Shown here piece after piece: positions 17,486 to 26,388 of a DNA stretch of 64,000 nt. The notes beneath the pieces were generated by a model. It searched no databases. It was not told where the DNA came from and saw only the letters and a list, made by a program, of their open reading frames with translations. The stretch spans positions 124,001 to 188,000 of the forward strand of contig NZ_RMVG01000005.1 in the NCBI RefSeq assembly GCF_003813865.1, in the 5' to 3' direction. How positions within the stretch are numbered: position 1 is the first letter of the stretch; every line of letters starts with the position of its first letter. The DNA comes from Candidatus Pantoea deserta (GTDB taxonomy: Bacteria; Pseudomonadota; Gammaproteobacteria; Enterobacterales; Enterobacteriaceae). The position numbers were made by a program, and so were the translations under genes.

Positions 17486-18457
17486 ATGAGAGCACCTCAA
17501 CATCCTGCTAATGAGGCGCAACGCCTTGTCCAGCTGCACGACATGAAAATCCTCAATACGCCGCCGGAAGAGCGTTTCGACCGTCTTACACGGCTGGCGC
17601 GCCGTCTGTTCAATGCCCCCATTGCGCTGGTCAGCCTGGTAGAAGCCAGTCAGCAGTGGTTTAAATCCGTGGCTGGCGCTTACAGCGCATCGACCACGCC
17701 ACGCGACATCTCTTTTTGCGGTCACGCGATTTTGCAGGACGACGTGATGGTGGTCGAAAACGCGCTCAACGACAGCCGTTTTCATGACAATCCGCTGGTG
17801 ACCGGCGAGCCGCATATTCGTTTTTACGCTGGCTGTCCGCTACGCGGACAGGGCGGCATTAACGTGGGTACGCTGTGCATTCTTGGTCACGAATCGCGTG
17901 AATTTAGCGCCGACGATCGCGCGACGCTGCGCGATCTGGCAGCCATGGCCGAAGCGGAACTGGCAGCCTTTCAGACTGCAACCTGCGATGAGCTGACGCA
18001 GATTACCAACCGACGCGGTTTTATGACGCTGGGCCAGCTGGTGCTCAACGACTGCATGTTAAAACAACGTCCGGCCTGCCTCACCTTTCTCGACCTTGAT
18101 AAGTTCAAGCAGATTAACGACACCCTTGGTCATCGCGAAGGCGATCGCGCGCTGATGGATTTCGCCGATGCGATGAAAGTCTGTTTCCGCCACTCCGATC
18201 TGTTTGCCCGACTGGGCGGTGATGAGTTCGTGGTGCTATTCAATGGGCTGCATCAGCCGGAAGCGGACGCGCTGCTCAGCGAGTTCAGACACTATCTGCA
18301 ACAGCAGACCAGCAGCCTGAATCGTCGCTATGCGCTGCACTTCTCGTCAGGCATCGTCGAGTTCGCCAGCGCCCATCCGCAAAGTCTGGAGCAGATGCTG
18401 GAAGCCAGCGACGCACGCATGTACGCCGCTAAAAAAGAGAAGAAAGCGCCTTTTTAA
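17486..18457 (+). CDS. GAF-GGDEF diguanylate cyclase
   Basis: A 323-aa soluble protein: an N-terminal GAF sensor domain (about residues 25-155; the TTPRDISFCGHAIL segment is typical of this group) and a C-terminal GGDEF domain (about 160-320). The active-site GGDEF motif is intact and the inhibitory I-site RHSD lies exactly five residues before it, so the enzyme should make c-di-GMP with product inhibition. There is no TM segment, so sensing is cytoplasmic. The start follows a TAAGAGTAACGCG leader with a weak ribosome site. Its stop overlaps the convergent hydrolase by 4 bases. Confidence 0.92.
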   Translation: MRAPQHPANEAQRLVQLHDMKILNTPPEERFDRLTRLARRLFNAPIALVSLVEASQQWFKSVAGAYSASTTPRDISFCGHAILQDDVMVVENALNDSRFHDNPLVTGEPHIRFYAGCPLRGQGGINVGTLCILGHESREFSADDRATLRDLAAMAEAELAAFQTATCDELTQITNRRGFMTLGQLVLNDCMLKQRPACLTFLDLDKFKQINDTLGHREGDRALMDFADAMKVCFRHSDLFARLGGDEFVVLFNGLHQPEADALLSEFRHYLQQQTSSLNRRYALHFSSGIVEFASAHPQSLEQMLEASDARMYAAKKEKKAPF

Positions 18458-19476
18458 CCCTGTGACAGCGCCGCGATAAGCGACTGGTTAAATTTTGTCG
18501 GCGCTTCCATCTGCGGCGCGTGACCCATGCCGGGAAACTCAATCAGCCGCGCACCAGGGATACGCTTCGCCGCCTCTTTGCCCAGCACCTCATAGTGCCC
18601 CAGGGTGGCTTTTACCTCAGGCGAAGCGATATCGCTGCCGATAGCGGTGGTATCGGCGGTGCCAATCATCAGCGTGGTCGGCACTTTCAGATCGCCAAAT
18701 TCATAAAAGACCGGCTGGGTAAAGATCATGTCGTAGATAAGCGCGGAGTTCCAGGCCACCTTTTCATGTCCCGGTCCGGCGTTCAGCCCCGCCAGCATAT
18801 CTACCCATTTATCATATTCCGGCTTCCACTGGCCGCTATAGTAGGTGTGCTGCTCGTATTTTTTAATGCCTGCGGCATCAAGCTTCAGCTCGCGCTGATA
18901 CCACTGATCGACGCTGCGCCACGGCGCGCCTTTAGCCTTCCAGTCTTCCAGCCCGATAGGATTCACCAGCACCAGCTGCTGCGTTTCGTCGGGATACATC
19001 AGCGCATAGCGCGTGGCGAGCATGCCGCCGGTGGAGTGACCTACGATAACCGCTTTCTTTATGCCCAGATGCGCCAGCAGCTGATGGGTGTTGTCCGCCA
19101 GCTGCTGGAAGCTGTACTGATAGTTAGCCGGCTTACTGGCGCTGCAAAAGCCAATCTGGTCCGGCGCGACGACGCGATAACCGGCCTGACTTAGCGCGCG
19201 GATGCTCTCTTCCCAGGTCGCGCCGCAAAAGTTTTTGCCGTGCAGCAGCACGACGGTTCGCCCGTTAGCCTGACCGGCTGGCTTTACATCCATATAGCCC
19301 ATGCTGAGCGGCTGCTGCTGCGAGGAAAAGTTGAAGCGCTGAAGCGGGAAAGGATACTGAAACCCTTCCAGCTGCTCGCCGTAAGTTGACGCCGCCATCG
19401 TGGGGGCGGCGCTGAGCAGGGCGATCGATGTGAGCAAAGCGGCAAGGGGTTTCTTCAGACCAGATGCCAGATTCAT
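18454..19476 (-). CDS. Secreted alpha/beta-fold hydrolase
   Basis: A 340-aa protein with a Sec-type signal peptide (about residues 1-28, ending TMAAS). The mature part is an alpha/beta hydrolase: oxyanion region LLHGKNFCG, nucleophile elbow VGHSTGGML, acid in IGTADTTA and catalytic His in FPGMGHAPQ. It is therefore a periplasmic esterase/hydrolase of unknown substrate. A GGAGGTCACCGC leader gives a ribosome site 8 bases before the ATG. No operon partner is present. Confidence 0.88.
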   Translation of the reverse strand: MNLASGLKKPLAALLTSIALLSAAPTMAASTYGEQLEGFQYPFPLQRFNFSSQQQPLSMGYMDVKPAGQANGRTVVLLHGKNFCGATWEESIRALSQAGYRVVAPDQIGFCSASKPANYQYSFQQLADNTHQLLAHLGIKKAVIVGHSTGGMLATRYALMYPDETQQLVLVNPIGLEDWKAKGAPWRSVDQWYQRELKLDAAGIKKYEQHTYYSGQWKPEYDKWVDMLAGLNAGPGHEKVAWNSALIYDMIFTQPVFYEFGDLKVPTTLMIGTADTTAIGSDIASPEVKATLGHYEVLGKEAAKRIPGARLIEFPGMGHAPQMEAPTKFNQSLIAALSQG

Positions 19477-19890
19477 GCGGTGACCTCCATTCAGGCAAAA
19501 GAGCAGCAGTGTGACACGCGCCCGAACCCTGCGTATTGTTGCGCTGTGTCATCCTGGTGATGTTTTTTAAAACAAGCGTAGCCTGCCTGCGCTATTTTGC
19601 CTGCCGTTATTTAACAGACGCAGAAGCGTCATGCGCCATTTCTGCTGTGAAAACCACAATAAGGTTAAATATTCATGCTTTCAGAAGACAAATACTTTAC
19701 CTTTATTTTCTCTCTTTGCCTGGATTCTACAACCTTTAAGCAACACTCATCTCTTTTTGATAAAATTTATATATTCCACACCTCTTGTAAAAAAATAAAA
19801 ATGCATTTTCTGATAATTCTTTACGACAGACCTATATAGCGAAAGGTTAACTTCTCTACACTGTGCGCACTTTGTGGATGAGGGTGAAAT
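19477..19890. other. AT-rich intergenic region between hydrolase and AraC-type gene
   Basis: This 414-base gap separates two divergent genes and is markedly AT-rich from about 19600 onwards. It must hold both promoters, but I see no clear -35/-10 pair, operator palindrome or coding frame with a ribosome site. Confidence 0.4.
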
Positions 19891-20382
19891 ATGCGCGAGA
19901 AAAAATATAATGAAGAAGTGATCGATACCATTACCGAGTGGATTGATAGCCATCTCGACCAACGGCTCAGCATTGATGATATTGCTGAAAAGTCAGGATA
20001 TTCAAAATGGTATTTACAGAAACTTTTTGCACGCTGCCGTAATGAAACCCTGGCGCGCTATATCCGTAAACGAAAGCTGGCCGCCTGTGTTTATGCGCTG
20101 AAAAGCAGTTCCGTACCTATTATTACGCTGGCGGTAAAATACCATTTCGAGAGCCAGCAATCTTTTACGCGCTCTTTTAAGCAGGTGATGGGCTGCACGC
20201 CCCATGTTTGCCGCAAGCACAAGCTGGATGCGCAGACTCAGGCGCGGCTGGAGGGCAATATTAATCCCTGCGCGCTTTGCCGCCAGGCGCAGCCCGCCAG
20301 TCATGCGGCTAAACGCTATACGGCAGGCCGCCTGAATATTCGCACTCTGGATGTCGACGAGTCCTGCCACGCGCTGCGTTGA
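19891..20382 (+). CDS. AraC/XylS-family regulator of the MarA/SoxS size class with a Cys-containing tail
   Basis: The 163-aa protein consists almost entirely of the two-HTH AraC DNA-binding domain (about residues 8-110; LSIDDIAEKSGYSKWYLQKLF and TLAVKYHFESQQSFTRSFK). It resembles MarA, SoxS, Rob and RamA, which act as monomers in stress and drug-resistance regulons. Unlike MarA and SoxS it has a 50-residue C-terminal extension containing C127-A-L-C130 and C159. GAGG precedes the ATG by about 8 bases. No ligand-binding domain is present. The target genes are unknown. Confidence 0.85.
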   Translation: MREKKYNEEVIDTITEWIDSHLDQRLSIDDIAEKSGYSKWYLQKLFARCRNETLARYIRKRKLAACVYALKSSSVPIITLAVKYHFESQQSFTRSFKQVMGCTPHVCRKHKLDAQTQARLEGNINPCALCRQAQPASHAAKRYTAGRLNIRTLDVDESCHALR

Positions 20383-20405
20383 CATCATGCTTCAGCGTGA
20401 ATAAT

Positions 20406-20428
20406 AAAGGGCGAAAGGTTCGCCCTTT
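20406..20428. terminator. Bidirectional terminator between AraC-type gene and queH
   Basis: AAAGGGCGAA (20406-20415) pairs perfectly with TTCGCCCTTT (20419-20428) across a 3-base loop, with T-rich sequence beyond the stem on the minus strand. Confidence 0.8.
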
Positions 20429-20431
20429 ACA

Positions 20432-21097
20432 TTATGACTCTTCGCTATCCGGCGCATAGTATTGCACGCCGATTTTAATACGTTCGCGTCCGCTGGCGAC
20501 GCGATGACGATTGGAATCGCGCAGCGAATAGATACAACCGCAATACTCCTGCTGGTAAAAACGCTCGCGCTTGCTGATTTCAATCATACGCGCCGAACCG
20601 CCGCCTTTGCGCCAGTTTACGTCCCAGTAAAGCATATCGGGATAGCGCGATGCGGCGCGCGCGCCACAGTCGTTAATTTGCTGCATATTCTTCCAGCGAG
20701 AGATGCCCAGCGAACTGGTAATCACCGGAAAGCCATGTTCGTGCGCATAGAGCGCGGTGCGTTCAAAGCGCATATCAAAGCACATGGTGCAGCGTTCGCC
20801 GCGTTCCGGCTCCCATTCCATCCCTTTCGCGCGCTCAAACCAGTTGTCGCGATCGTAATCGGCATCCACAAAGGGCACGCCGAACTTTTCAGCAAAGCGG
20901 ATATTCTCCTCTTTACGCAGCTCGTACTCTTTCAGCGGATGAATATTGGGATTGTAGAAAAAAATGGTGTAGTCGATGCCGGAAGCCAGCATCGCTTCCA
21001 TCACTTCGCCGGAACAGGGCGCGCAGCAGGAGTGCAACAGCACTTTATTGTGGCCGCCCGGCAGCGGCAGCGGCTTACGCTGAACGGATTGAGACAT
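20432..21097 (-). CDS. queH: Epoxyqueuosine reductase QueH
   Basis: QueH performs the last step of queuosine synthesis in tRNA, reducing epoxyqueuosine; it is the non-cobalamin alternative to QueG. The 221-aa protein shows the family's cysteine pattern: HSCCAPCSG at the N-terminus, RCTMCFDMR in the middle and QEYCGCIYS near the C-terminus, which coordinate an iron-sulfur cluster and a metal. The [16 protein letters not shown] segment is also typical. AAGGAG lies about 6 bases before the start. Whether queG is also encoded elsewhere cannot be told. Confidence 0.93.
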   Translation of the reverse strand: MSQSVQRKPLPLPGGHNKVLLHSCCAPCSGEVMEAMLASGIDYTIFFYNPNIHPLKEYELRKEENIRFAEKFGVPFVDADYDRDNWFERAKGMEWEPERGERCTMCFDMRFERTALYAHEHGFPVITSSLGISRWKNMQQINDCGARAASRYPDMLYWDVNWRKGGGSARMIEISKRERFYQQEYCGCIYSLRDSNRHRVASGRERIKIGVQYYAPDSEES

Positions 21098-21151
21098 ACT
21101 AACTCCTTGTCAGAATATGCCGCGAGTGTAGTATTTCAGCGATAAGGATGC

Positions 21152-21174
21152 AAAAAAGGCGCTGGCGCGCCTTT
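21152..21174 (-). terminator. Terminator of the SDR gene
   Basis: Read on the minus strand, AAAGGCGC and GCGCCTTT form an 8-base stem with a 4-base loop, followed by a T-run (A6 at 21152-21157 on the plus strand), just after the SDR stop at 21178. Confidence 0.85.
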
Positions 21175-21177
21175 GAA

Positions 21178-21840
21178 TTACCACTGCAACAGCTGCCCGG
21201 CGTAGTCGACGTAGTGATGGCCGCCGCGTCCGCGATAGGTCTCAAGCTGTTTCACCAGCCCTTCTCCGCTCTGCTCTACCGTCACCGGCGCGGATTCACC
21301 GCCCATATCGGTTTTTACCCAGCCCGGATGCAGCGACAGCAGCGTCGCGTTATGCTCGTCAATCTGCGGCAGCAGCGCGCGGCTCAACATATTCAGCGCC
21401 GATTTGCTGGCCGAATAGATCGGCATCGCCGCCGTATCATTCTCATTCAGGCTGCCAAGAATAGACGTCGTAAAGCCAATCACCCCGTTCTGCTTCGTCA
21501 GCAAGGGCAGCAGAGTTTCGGCGCTGCGCACCGGCGCGATGGCGTTAGTCATAAACAGCTGCGCCAGCTCTTCGTCGCTGCTCTGCAACAGATTCTGATG
21601 CGATGGCCCGGAAATGCCGGCATTGATCAGTATCACGTCAAACTGTTCGCCTTCGAGCTGGTTCGCCAGCTGCCGAACCTCGTCCTGATGCGTCATATCC
21701 AGCGCGTGCCATTGCGCCTGCGCCTCAGGCGTGCTGCTGCGGTACGTTGCCGTAACCTGCCAGCCTTGTGCCGCCAGCGCCTTAACCACCGCCAGACCTA
21801 TGCCGCGCGAGGCGCCAATCACTAATGCTTTGCCTGCCAT
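21178..21840 (-). CDS. SDR-family NAD(P)-dependent oxidoreductase
   Basis: The 220-aa classical short-chain dehydrogenase has the cofactor motif GASRGIG near residue 10, the INAGISG motif in place of NNAG, and the catalytic YSASK at about residue 140. Relatives with the same architecture are annotated only as oxidoreductases; substrate unknown. The ATG is preceded by AGAGAGGAACGAAC, giving a ribosome site. Single-gene unit on the minus strand. Confidence 0.87.
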   Translation of the reverse strand: MAGKALVIGASRGIGLAVVKALAAQGWQVTATYRSSTPEAQAQWHALDMTHQDEVRQLANQLEGEQFDVILINAGISGPSHQNLLQSSDEELAQLFMTNAIAPVRSAETLLPLLTKQNGVIGFTTSILGSLNENDTAAMPIYSASKSALNMLSRALLPQIDEHNATLLSLHPGWVKTDMGGESAPVTVEQSGEGLVKQLETYRGRGGHHYVDYAGQLLQW

Positions 21841-21938
21841 GTTCGTTCCTCTCTGATGAAGTGACCTAATCAGCTTAGAGTCTGCCGCGCGGAAGGTGAT
21901 GTCGCGCGTGCGTTCAGCGACGGTGAGAGCACAAGGTG

Positions 21939-21962
21939 TAAAAAAGGCGGCTTACGCCGCCT
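21939..21962 (-). terminator. Terminator of the dehydrogenase operon
   Basis: On the minus strand AGGCGGC and GCCGCCT form a 7-base stem with a GTAA loop followed by a T6 run. It lies immediately after the cytochrome c stop codon. Confidence 0.88.
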
Positions 21963-21965
21963 GTT

Positions 21966-23276
21966 TTAATGCGCCGCCATCTGGTCAGGCAGCTTCAACA
22001 GCTTGCGTTTGCCCGCCACCTCTTTGGCTTCTACCTGCGTCGCGGCGTTGCCCCAGCTGTTACGGATATAGGTTGATACGGCTGCGACCTGTTCATCCGA
22101 CAGCTTCCAGGCAAAACTCGGCATAGCACCGCTGGTCGGATTGCCCTGGGTCACCGCGCCACGCCCACCCTGCAATACCGTGGTGATAATGGAAGAAGCA
22201 TCATCCGCCAGCAGACCCGGATTGTTCACCAGACTGGCGGCCAGGTTCGGGATCCCTTTGCCGTCGCTGTTGTGGCAGGCGCTACAGTTGGCGCTGTAGA
22301 CATTCTCTCCGCTCTTCATCAGCGCGCTGTCAGGGTTCTGCGGCTGCGGCGGCTGCGTCGGTGACGCGGGCTGCGCTTTCAGGAAGGTGGCAATGGCACG
22401 CAGATCGGCGTCATTAAGATGCTGCGTTGAGTTGGTCACCGCCTCCGCCATCGGGCCGGACGCCACAGCGACGTGGTTGCTGCCCAGCTTCAGGTAATCG
22501 ACAATTTGCTCTTCGCTCCAGCCGCCAATGCCGACGTAGCGGTTCGACGTCAGGTCCGGCGCATGCCACTCGCTGAGGTTGCTGCCCTGCAAAAAGTCGC
22601 TGGTATCGCCGCCGAGCAGGTTTTTCGGCGTATGACAGGCACCGCAGTGCTCCAGCCCCTCTACCAGATAGGCGCCGCGATTGAACTCAGCTGACTTGCC
22701 CGTATCGCTTTCAAAGCCGCTGTTGCGGAAAAACAACAGATTCCAGCCCATCATCGCCAGGCGAATGTTGTAGGGAAAACCGAGGTTCGTTTCCGGTACC
22801 TTGTAGCGCACGGGTTTCACCGAACGCATATACATCCACAGGTCATGCATGTCCTCGTCGCTGACTTTCACATAGGCGTTATAGGGCATAGCGGGATAGA
22901 GATGCTCGCCCTCTTTGCCTTTGCCATGACGTACTGCCCGATAAAAATCGCGCTCGGTCCAGTTGCCGATACCGGTTTCTTTATCCGGCGTGATATTGCT
23001 GGCAAAGATGCCGCCAAACGGCGTGCTGATTGAGTAGCCACCCGCAAAGGCATCTTTGCTGCCCGGCGCGGTATGACAGGCGACGCAGTCGCCCGCGATG
23101 GCAATATATCTGCCACGCGCCACTGCGGCAGCATCCGTCGCGGCTGGAAGCTGACTGGTCAACGTCTGGTTATCCGCCACGTTATCGGCTGAGGTATCGC
23201 CGTTTTGCCACAACAGACCGGCTGCGATAATGCCGGCGATCACTGCCGCGCCGCCTGCAAGGGTTGTCTTTTTCAT
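21966..23276 (-). CDS. Tri-haem cytochrome c subunit of a membrane-bound gluconate-type dehydrogenase
   Basis: The 436-aa protein has an N-terminal signal/anchor (about residues 5-25) and three CXXCH haem c sites: CVACH (near 60), CGACH (near 210) and CSACH (near 335), each in its own cytochrome c domain. This is the electron-transfer subunit that passes electrons from the flavoprotein to ubiquinone at the periplasmic face. Its ATG begins one base after the stop of the flavoprotein gene, a typical arrangement for gluconate 2-dehydrogenase and 2-ketogluconate dehydrogenase operons. Close relatives also serve fructose and alcohol dehydrogenases, so the substrate is set by the flavoprotein. Confidence 0.92.
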   Translation of the reverse strand: MKKTTLAGGAAVIAGIIAAGLLWQNGDTSADNVADNQTLTSQLPAATDAAAVARGRYIAIAGDCVACHTAPGSKDAFAGGYSISTPFGGIFASNITPDKETGIGNWTERDFYRAVRHGKGKEGEHLYPAMPYNAYVKVSDEDMHDLWMYMRSVKPVRYKVPETNLGFPYNIRLAMMGWNLLFFRNSGFESDTGKSAEFNRGAYLVEGLEHCGACHTPKNLLGGDTSDFLQGSNLSEWHAPDLTSNRYVGIGGWSEEQIVDYLKLGSNHVAVASGPMAEAVTNSTQHLNDADLRAIATFLKAQPASPTQPPQPQNPDSALMKSGENVYSANCSACHNSDGKGIPNLAASLVNNPGLLADDASSIITTVLQGGRGAVTQGNPTSGAMPSFAWKLSDEQVAAVSTYIRNSWGNAATQVEAKEVAGKRKLLKLPDQMAAH

Positions 23277-23277
23277 A

Positions 23278-25050
23278 TCACACCTTCACCAGGGGGCCAG
23301 GGTTTTTCAGGTATTGATCGATGATCGCCTTTGCCGTCCAGAGACTGAGCGCGCCGATAGTGCCGGTTGGGTTGTAGCCCGCGTTATTCGGAAAGGACGA
23401 TGCGCCAAGCACAAACAGATTGTGCATGTCCCAGCTCTGCTGATAGCGGTTGAGCACGCTGGTTTTCGGATCGGTGCCCATCACTGCGCCGCCGATGGTA
23501 TGGTCGCTGGCGAAGTTGTAGGGAGAATATTTTCCGGCGGCTGAGTTGGTGCCGATAACGGTTTTCGCTCCCATGGCTTTACCAATTTCGACGCTCTTTT
23601 CTTCGATAAACTTCGCCGAGCGACGGTCGTTATCGTTGTAGTCAAAGGTAACGCGCAGCAGAGGGTTGCCGTTGTCATCTTTATATTCCGGGTCCAGGTC
23701 GAGATAGTAGTCTTCATGTGAGAAGCTGGTGCCCTGACCAAAAATAAAGGTGGCGTTCTGAAAAGCCTGGGTATAAGCCTTTTTCCATGCTTTGCCCCAG
23801 CGCGGCGTGCCCGGCGGCAGCGCGTCAGCGTTACCAATAGGGCGCGCGCCGCGCGCCACCACCAGAATGCCCGCGCCACCAATGAAGTCTTTATCGCTGT
23901 GGTCAAAGTTATCGCCATTCCAGTCATCGACCTGCTGCGACAGCGCGCCCGCACCGATAAAGGGGTTGAGGTATTCGTCCTCAAAGAACAGGCTGGCTCC
24001 GGAAACGGTCTGGAAGCTGTAGGCGCGCCCTACCGTGCCGGTTTTGGTTTCCGGATCGTAGGGCTGGCCGATTTTCGACAGCAGCAGCAGACGCACGTTC
24101 TGCATCTGAAACGCCGACAGAATGACGATGTCTGCTGGTTGCACCCACTCTTTCTTGTTCTTGTCGATGTAGGTCACGCCAGTGGCGGTTTTACCATCGT
24201 CCGCTTTGTTAACGCGCACCACCGCGGAATCCGTCAGCACCGTAAAGTTTTCCCGCTGCATTAGCGCCGGGATCACGCAGGCGTTCGGGCTGGATTTAGA
24301 GAAGTTGCCGCAGCCGTAATAGAGGCAGTAGCCGCAGTAGGTACAGGGGCCCATACGTACACCGAGCGGATTGACGTAGGCGCGCGAAGTCTGACCGGCA
24401 GGCACCATAAAGGGATGCTGGCCAAGCGATTTCGCTGCGTCGCGGAACAGGTCGGTCAGGCGCGTGCTTTCCAGCGGCGGCAGCGGATACTCGCTGCTGC
24501 GGTTGCCTTCAAACGGGTTGCCGTCGGCAATAATCTCGCCGTTAAGTTTGCCTGCTTTGCCGGATACCCCTGCGATCTTCTCAAAACGATCGTAAAACGG
24601 CTCCAGTTCGTCATAGGTGACGCCCCAGTCTTGCAGGATCAGCCCTTTAGCAATCTGCTGCTTGCCGTAGCGCTGTACCGTCTGGGTATAGGGTTGAAAA
24701 TCCCACGGCGTGAATCGCCAGGCCATGCCGGCCCAGTGAGTGCCCGAACCTCCCACGTTGTAGCCCAGTTCATTCAAATTCCATTCACGGGTCGGCAGCG
24801 CGGTTTCACTACGGTGATTACGGAACGTCGTGGTTTCCACCGCTGGCGGCAGCAGCATGCTGCGACGGGTATCCCAGCGCAGTTCATCGGTGTCAATGGA
24901 GGGCGGAAAATCGGTAGCGGTCTCAAACCAGGGGCCACGTTCGATGGCGACCACATTCAGACCTGCGCGGGTCAGCTCTTCGGCAATCAACGAGCCGCAC
25001 CAACCCAGGCCGACGATTACAGCGTCAGCGTTTGGACGAATATTTTGCAT
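23278..25050 (-). CDS. GMC-family FAD flavoprotein, large subunit of gluconate/2-ketogluconate-type dehydrogenase
   Basis: The 590-aa catalytic subunit has the FAD dinucleotide motif GLGWCGSLIAEELTRAG (from about residue 14), the GGSGTHWAGMAWRF flavin-binding segment and a GMC C-terminal domain with NAGYNPTGTIGALSLW. A cysteine-rich stretch with the spacing CxxCxxCxxxxC (CTYCGYCLYYGC, near residue 240) matches the iron-sulfur site described in the large subunits of fructose dehydrogenase-type enzymes. It oxidises a sugar acid or sugar in the periplasm; D-gluconate to 2-keto-D-gluconate is most likely from the operon type. It has no signal peptide of its own and would be exported with the Tat-directed small subunit. 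Confidence 0.9.
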   Translation of the reverse strand: MQNIRPNADAVIVGLGWCGSLIAEELTRAGLNVVAIERGPWFETATDFPPSIDTDELRWDTRRSMLLPPAVETTTFRNHRSETALPTREWNLNELGYNVGGSGTHWAGMAWRFTPWDFQPYTQTVQRYGKQQIAKGLILQDWGVTYDELEPFYDRFEKIAGVSGKAGKLNGEIIADGNPFEGNRSSEYPLPPLESTRLTDLFRDAAKSLGQHPFMVPAGQTSRAYVNPLGVRMGPCTYCGYCLYYGCGNFSKSSPNACVIPALMQRENFTVLTDSAVVRVNKADDGKTATGVTYIDKNKKEWVQPADIVILSAFQMQNVRLLLLSKIGQPYDPETKTGTVGRAYSFQTVSGASLFFEDEYLNPFIGAGALSQQVDDWNGDNFDHSDKDFIGGAGILVVARGARPIGNADALPPGTPRWGKAWKKAYTQAFQNATFIFGQGTSFSHEDYYLDLDPEYKDDNGNPLLRVTFDYNDNDRRSAKFIEEKSVEIGKAMGAKTVIGTNSAAGKYSPYNFASDHTIGGAVMGTDPKTSVLNRYQQSWDMHNLFVLGASSFPNNAGYNPTGTIGALSLWTAKAIIDQYLKNPGPLVKV

Positions 25051-25082
25051 GTGTTAACTCACTGCTCAGTCAGACTGAAGAG

Positions 25083-25796
25083 TCAAAGGGTGTTATCAAT
25101 CAGGCTGGTCGGGATGATGTGCAGCTTCTTCCCTTTTTTGCCAATCAGATCGCGGAAGTCGTAGCGCGCGCCGGGAAAACCGAGCATTTTCCAGCTGGCC
25201 ATCTCTTTGTTGCCGCCGTAGATCGGATCGGATAAAAAGCCTTCCCGCACGTTTTGCAGCAGCAGCTCAAAGAAAACCCTGGTCTCTACGTTTGGACCAA
25301 GATTAAGCTGATCCGTCTCCATGCGATGCAGAAGATCGTCCTGCTGTTCGCCGCTCAGTGCGACAAAACTTTTATGGAAGTGTTGATGCGCGAACTCTTC
25401 AAGCGCGGCGAGTCCCTGACGATAGCGCTGTGCGGGCGTCAGCGGCGATTGCGGTCCCTGCTCCGGCGTGCCTTTAACGAAGCGGCCCAGTCGATAAATG
25501 GCGACAGCGTTGCCATAATCGCCTGCCAGCTGACGGTCGATAAAGGTGGCGCAGCCTGCCTCTTTGCCGCTGATGCTTAGTTCGTCAGCGGGGATAAAGC
25601 GTTCAGCAATAGCCCCCAGCATATCGAACTCCTGCTGCGTCAGATATTGCAGTCCGCCCTTGCGCGGCGCAGGCGGGGTATTGATTTTGCCCGCTTCCCA
25701 GGGTTGACCGCCTTGTACGGTTTCGGCTTTTGCCACAGGCAGCGATGACGCCATGCCCAGCGCAGCCACGGAGGTGAGAAACTCTCTGCGTTTCAT
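25083..25796 (-). CDS. Gluconate 2-dehydrogenase subunit 3 (gamma) family protein, Tat-exported
   Basis: A 237-aa protein with a twin-arginine signal (MKRREFLTSVAALGMASS, cleavage after VAKA). The remainder is the gluconate 2-dehydrogenase subunit 3 fold (AIAERFIPADELS, DRQLAGDYG, PIYGGNKEMASWKMLGFPG). The ATG at 25796 is chosen because it places the RR motif at residues 3-4 and is preceded by CAGGGAA; an in-frame ATG nine codons earlier exists. It is first in the operon gamma-flavoprotein-cytochrome, and in this enzyme class it carries the folded flavoprotein through the Tat system. Confidence 0.92.
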   Translation of the reverse strand: MKRREFLTSVAALGMASSLPVAKAETVQGGQPWEAGKINTPPAPRKGGLQYLTQQEFDMLGAIAERFIPADELSISGKEAGCATFIDRQLAGDYGNAVAIYRLGRFVKGTPEQGPQSPLTPAQRYRQGLAALEEFAHQHFHKSFVALSGEQQDDLLHRMETDQLNLGPNVETRVFFELLLQNVREGFLSDPIYGGNKEMASWKMLGFPGARYDFRDLIGKKGKKLHIIPTSLIDNTL

Positions 25797-26388
25797 TTTT
25801 TTCCCTGCCAACGAATTAATCACATTAAATTATTTAACGATATAATCGCGCCGCCCTTAGTTATATTCAGGCGATCGCTCTCCCCTGCACGCCATAATTT
25901 TTAACTGGCGACAGGGTTATTATTTTTATCAGGATTGATACTTAACGACGGACGCATCCGTTTTCTCAGAGGTCGGGTGTTAACATCCCTAAAATCATTT
26001 TCCATTTATTACCAACAAAATAATCATAAATTTTTAACCTACTTTGGGAAAGCGAGGCGTTGATGAAAAACCATCATAAACCCCTTAAAATCCTTACAAA
26101 TCAGATTATTAAACTGGAAACACCTTGAGCCATTATTGACATTTCTAATTATCAGCCAGTGATAAAAATTTCGCAGCGTTATTAGTTATTAACTATCTGC
26201 TCTTTTTTTCGCCTTATCTACTGCGCTTTTTATAGGCAACATAAAATGTGCTTAAAAATAAGCTGGAACAACAGTGAGCGCAGTCATTAAAATAGCACTG
26301 ACGCAGCCAGGCGCTATTTTACGCCAGCTGAAAAATGGTTATTAATATCAGGAAGGTTATGGCAAATAAGGCCATGCGTGGAGCAAGA
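25797..26388. promoter_or_regulatory. AT-rich divergent control region, dehydrogenase operon / LacI-type gene
   Basis: Nearly 600 bases of strongly AT-rich DNA separate the dehydrogenase operon from a divergent LacI-family regulator, a layout that suggests local control. I see no single convincing operator. One short frame (26063-26128) has GAGG 5 bases before its ATG and would encode 21 residues; it is listed separately as speculative. Confidence 0.45.
26063..26128 (+). CDS. Speculative 21-residue small ORF
   Basis: A GAGG ribosome site at 26054-26057 precedes an ATG by 5 bases; the frame encodes MKNHHKPLKILTNQIIKLET plus one residue. It is basic and unlike any product I know. It could be a leader peptide or chance; nothing else supports it. 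Confidence 0.12.
   Translation: MKNHHKPLKILTNQIIKLETP

Noticed and set aside
19536..19739. 67-codon frame upstream of the AraC-type gene
   Set aside because: Cys/Phe-rich translation, no ribosome site, in an AT-rich promoter region.
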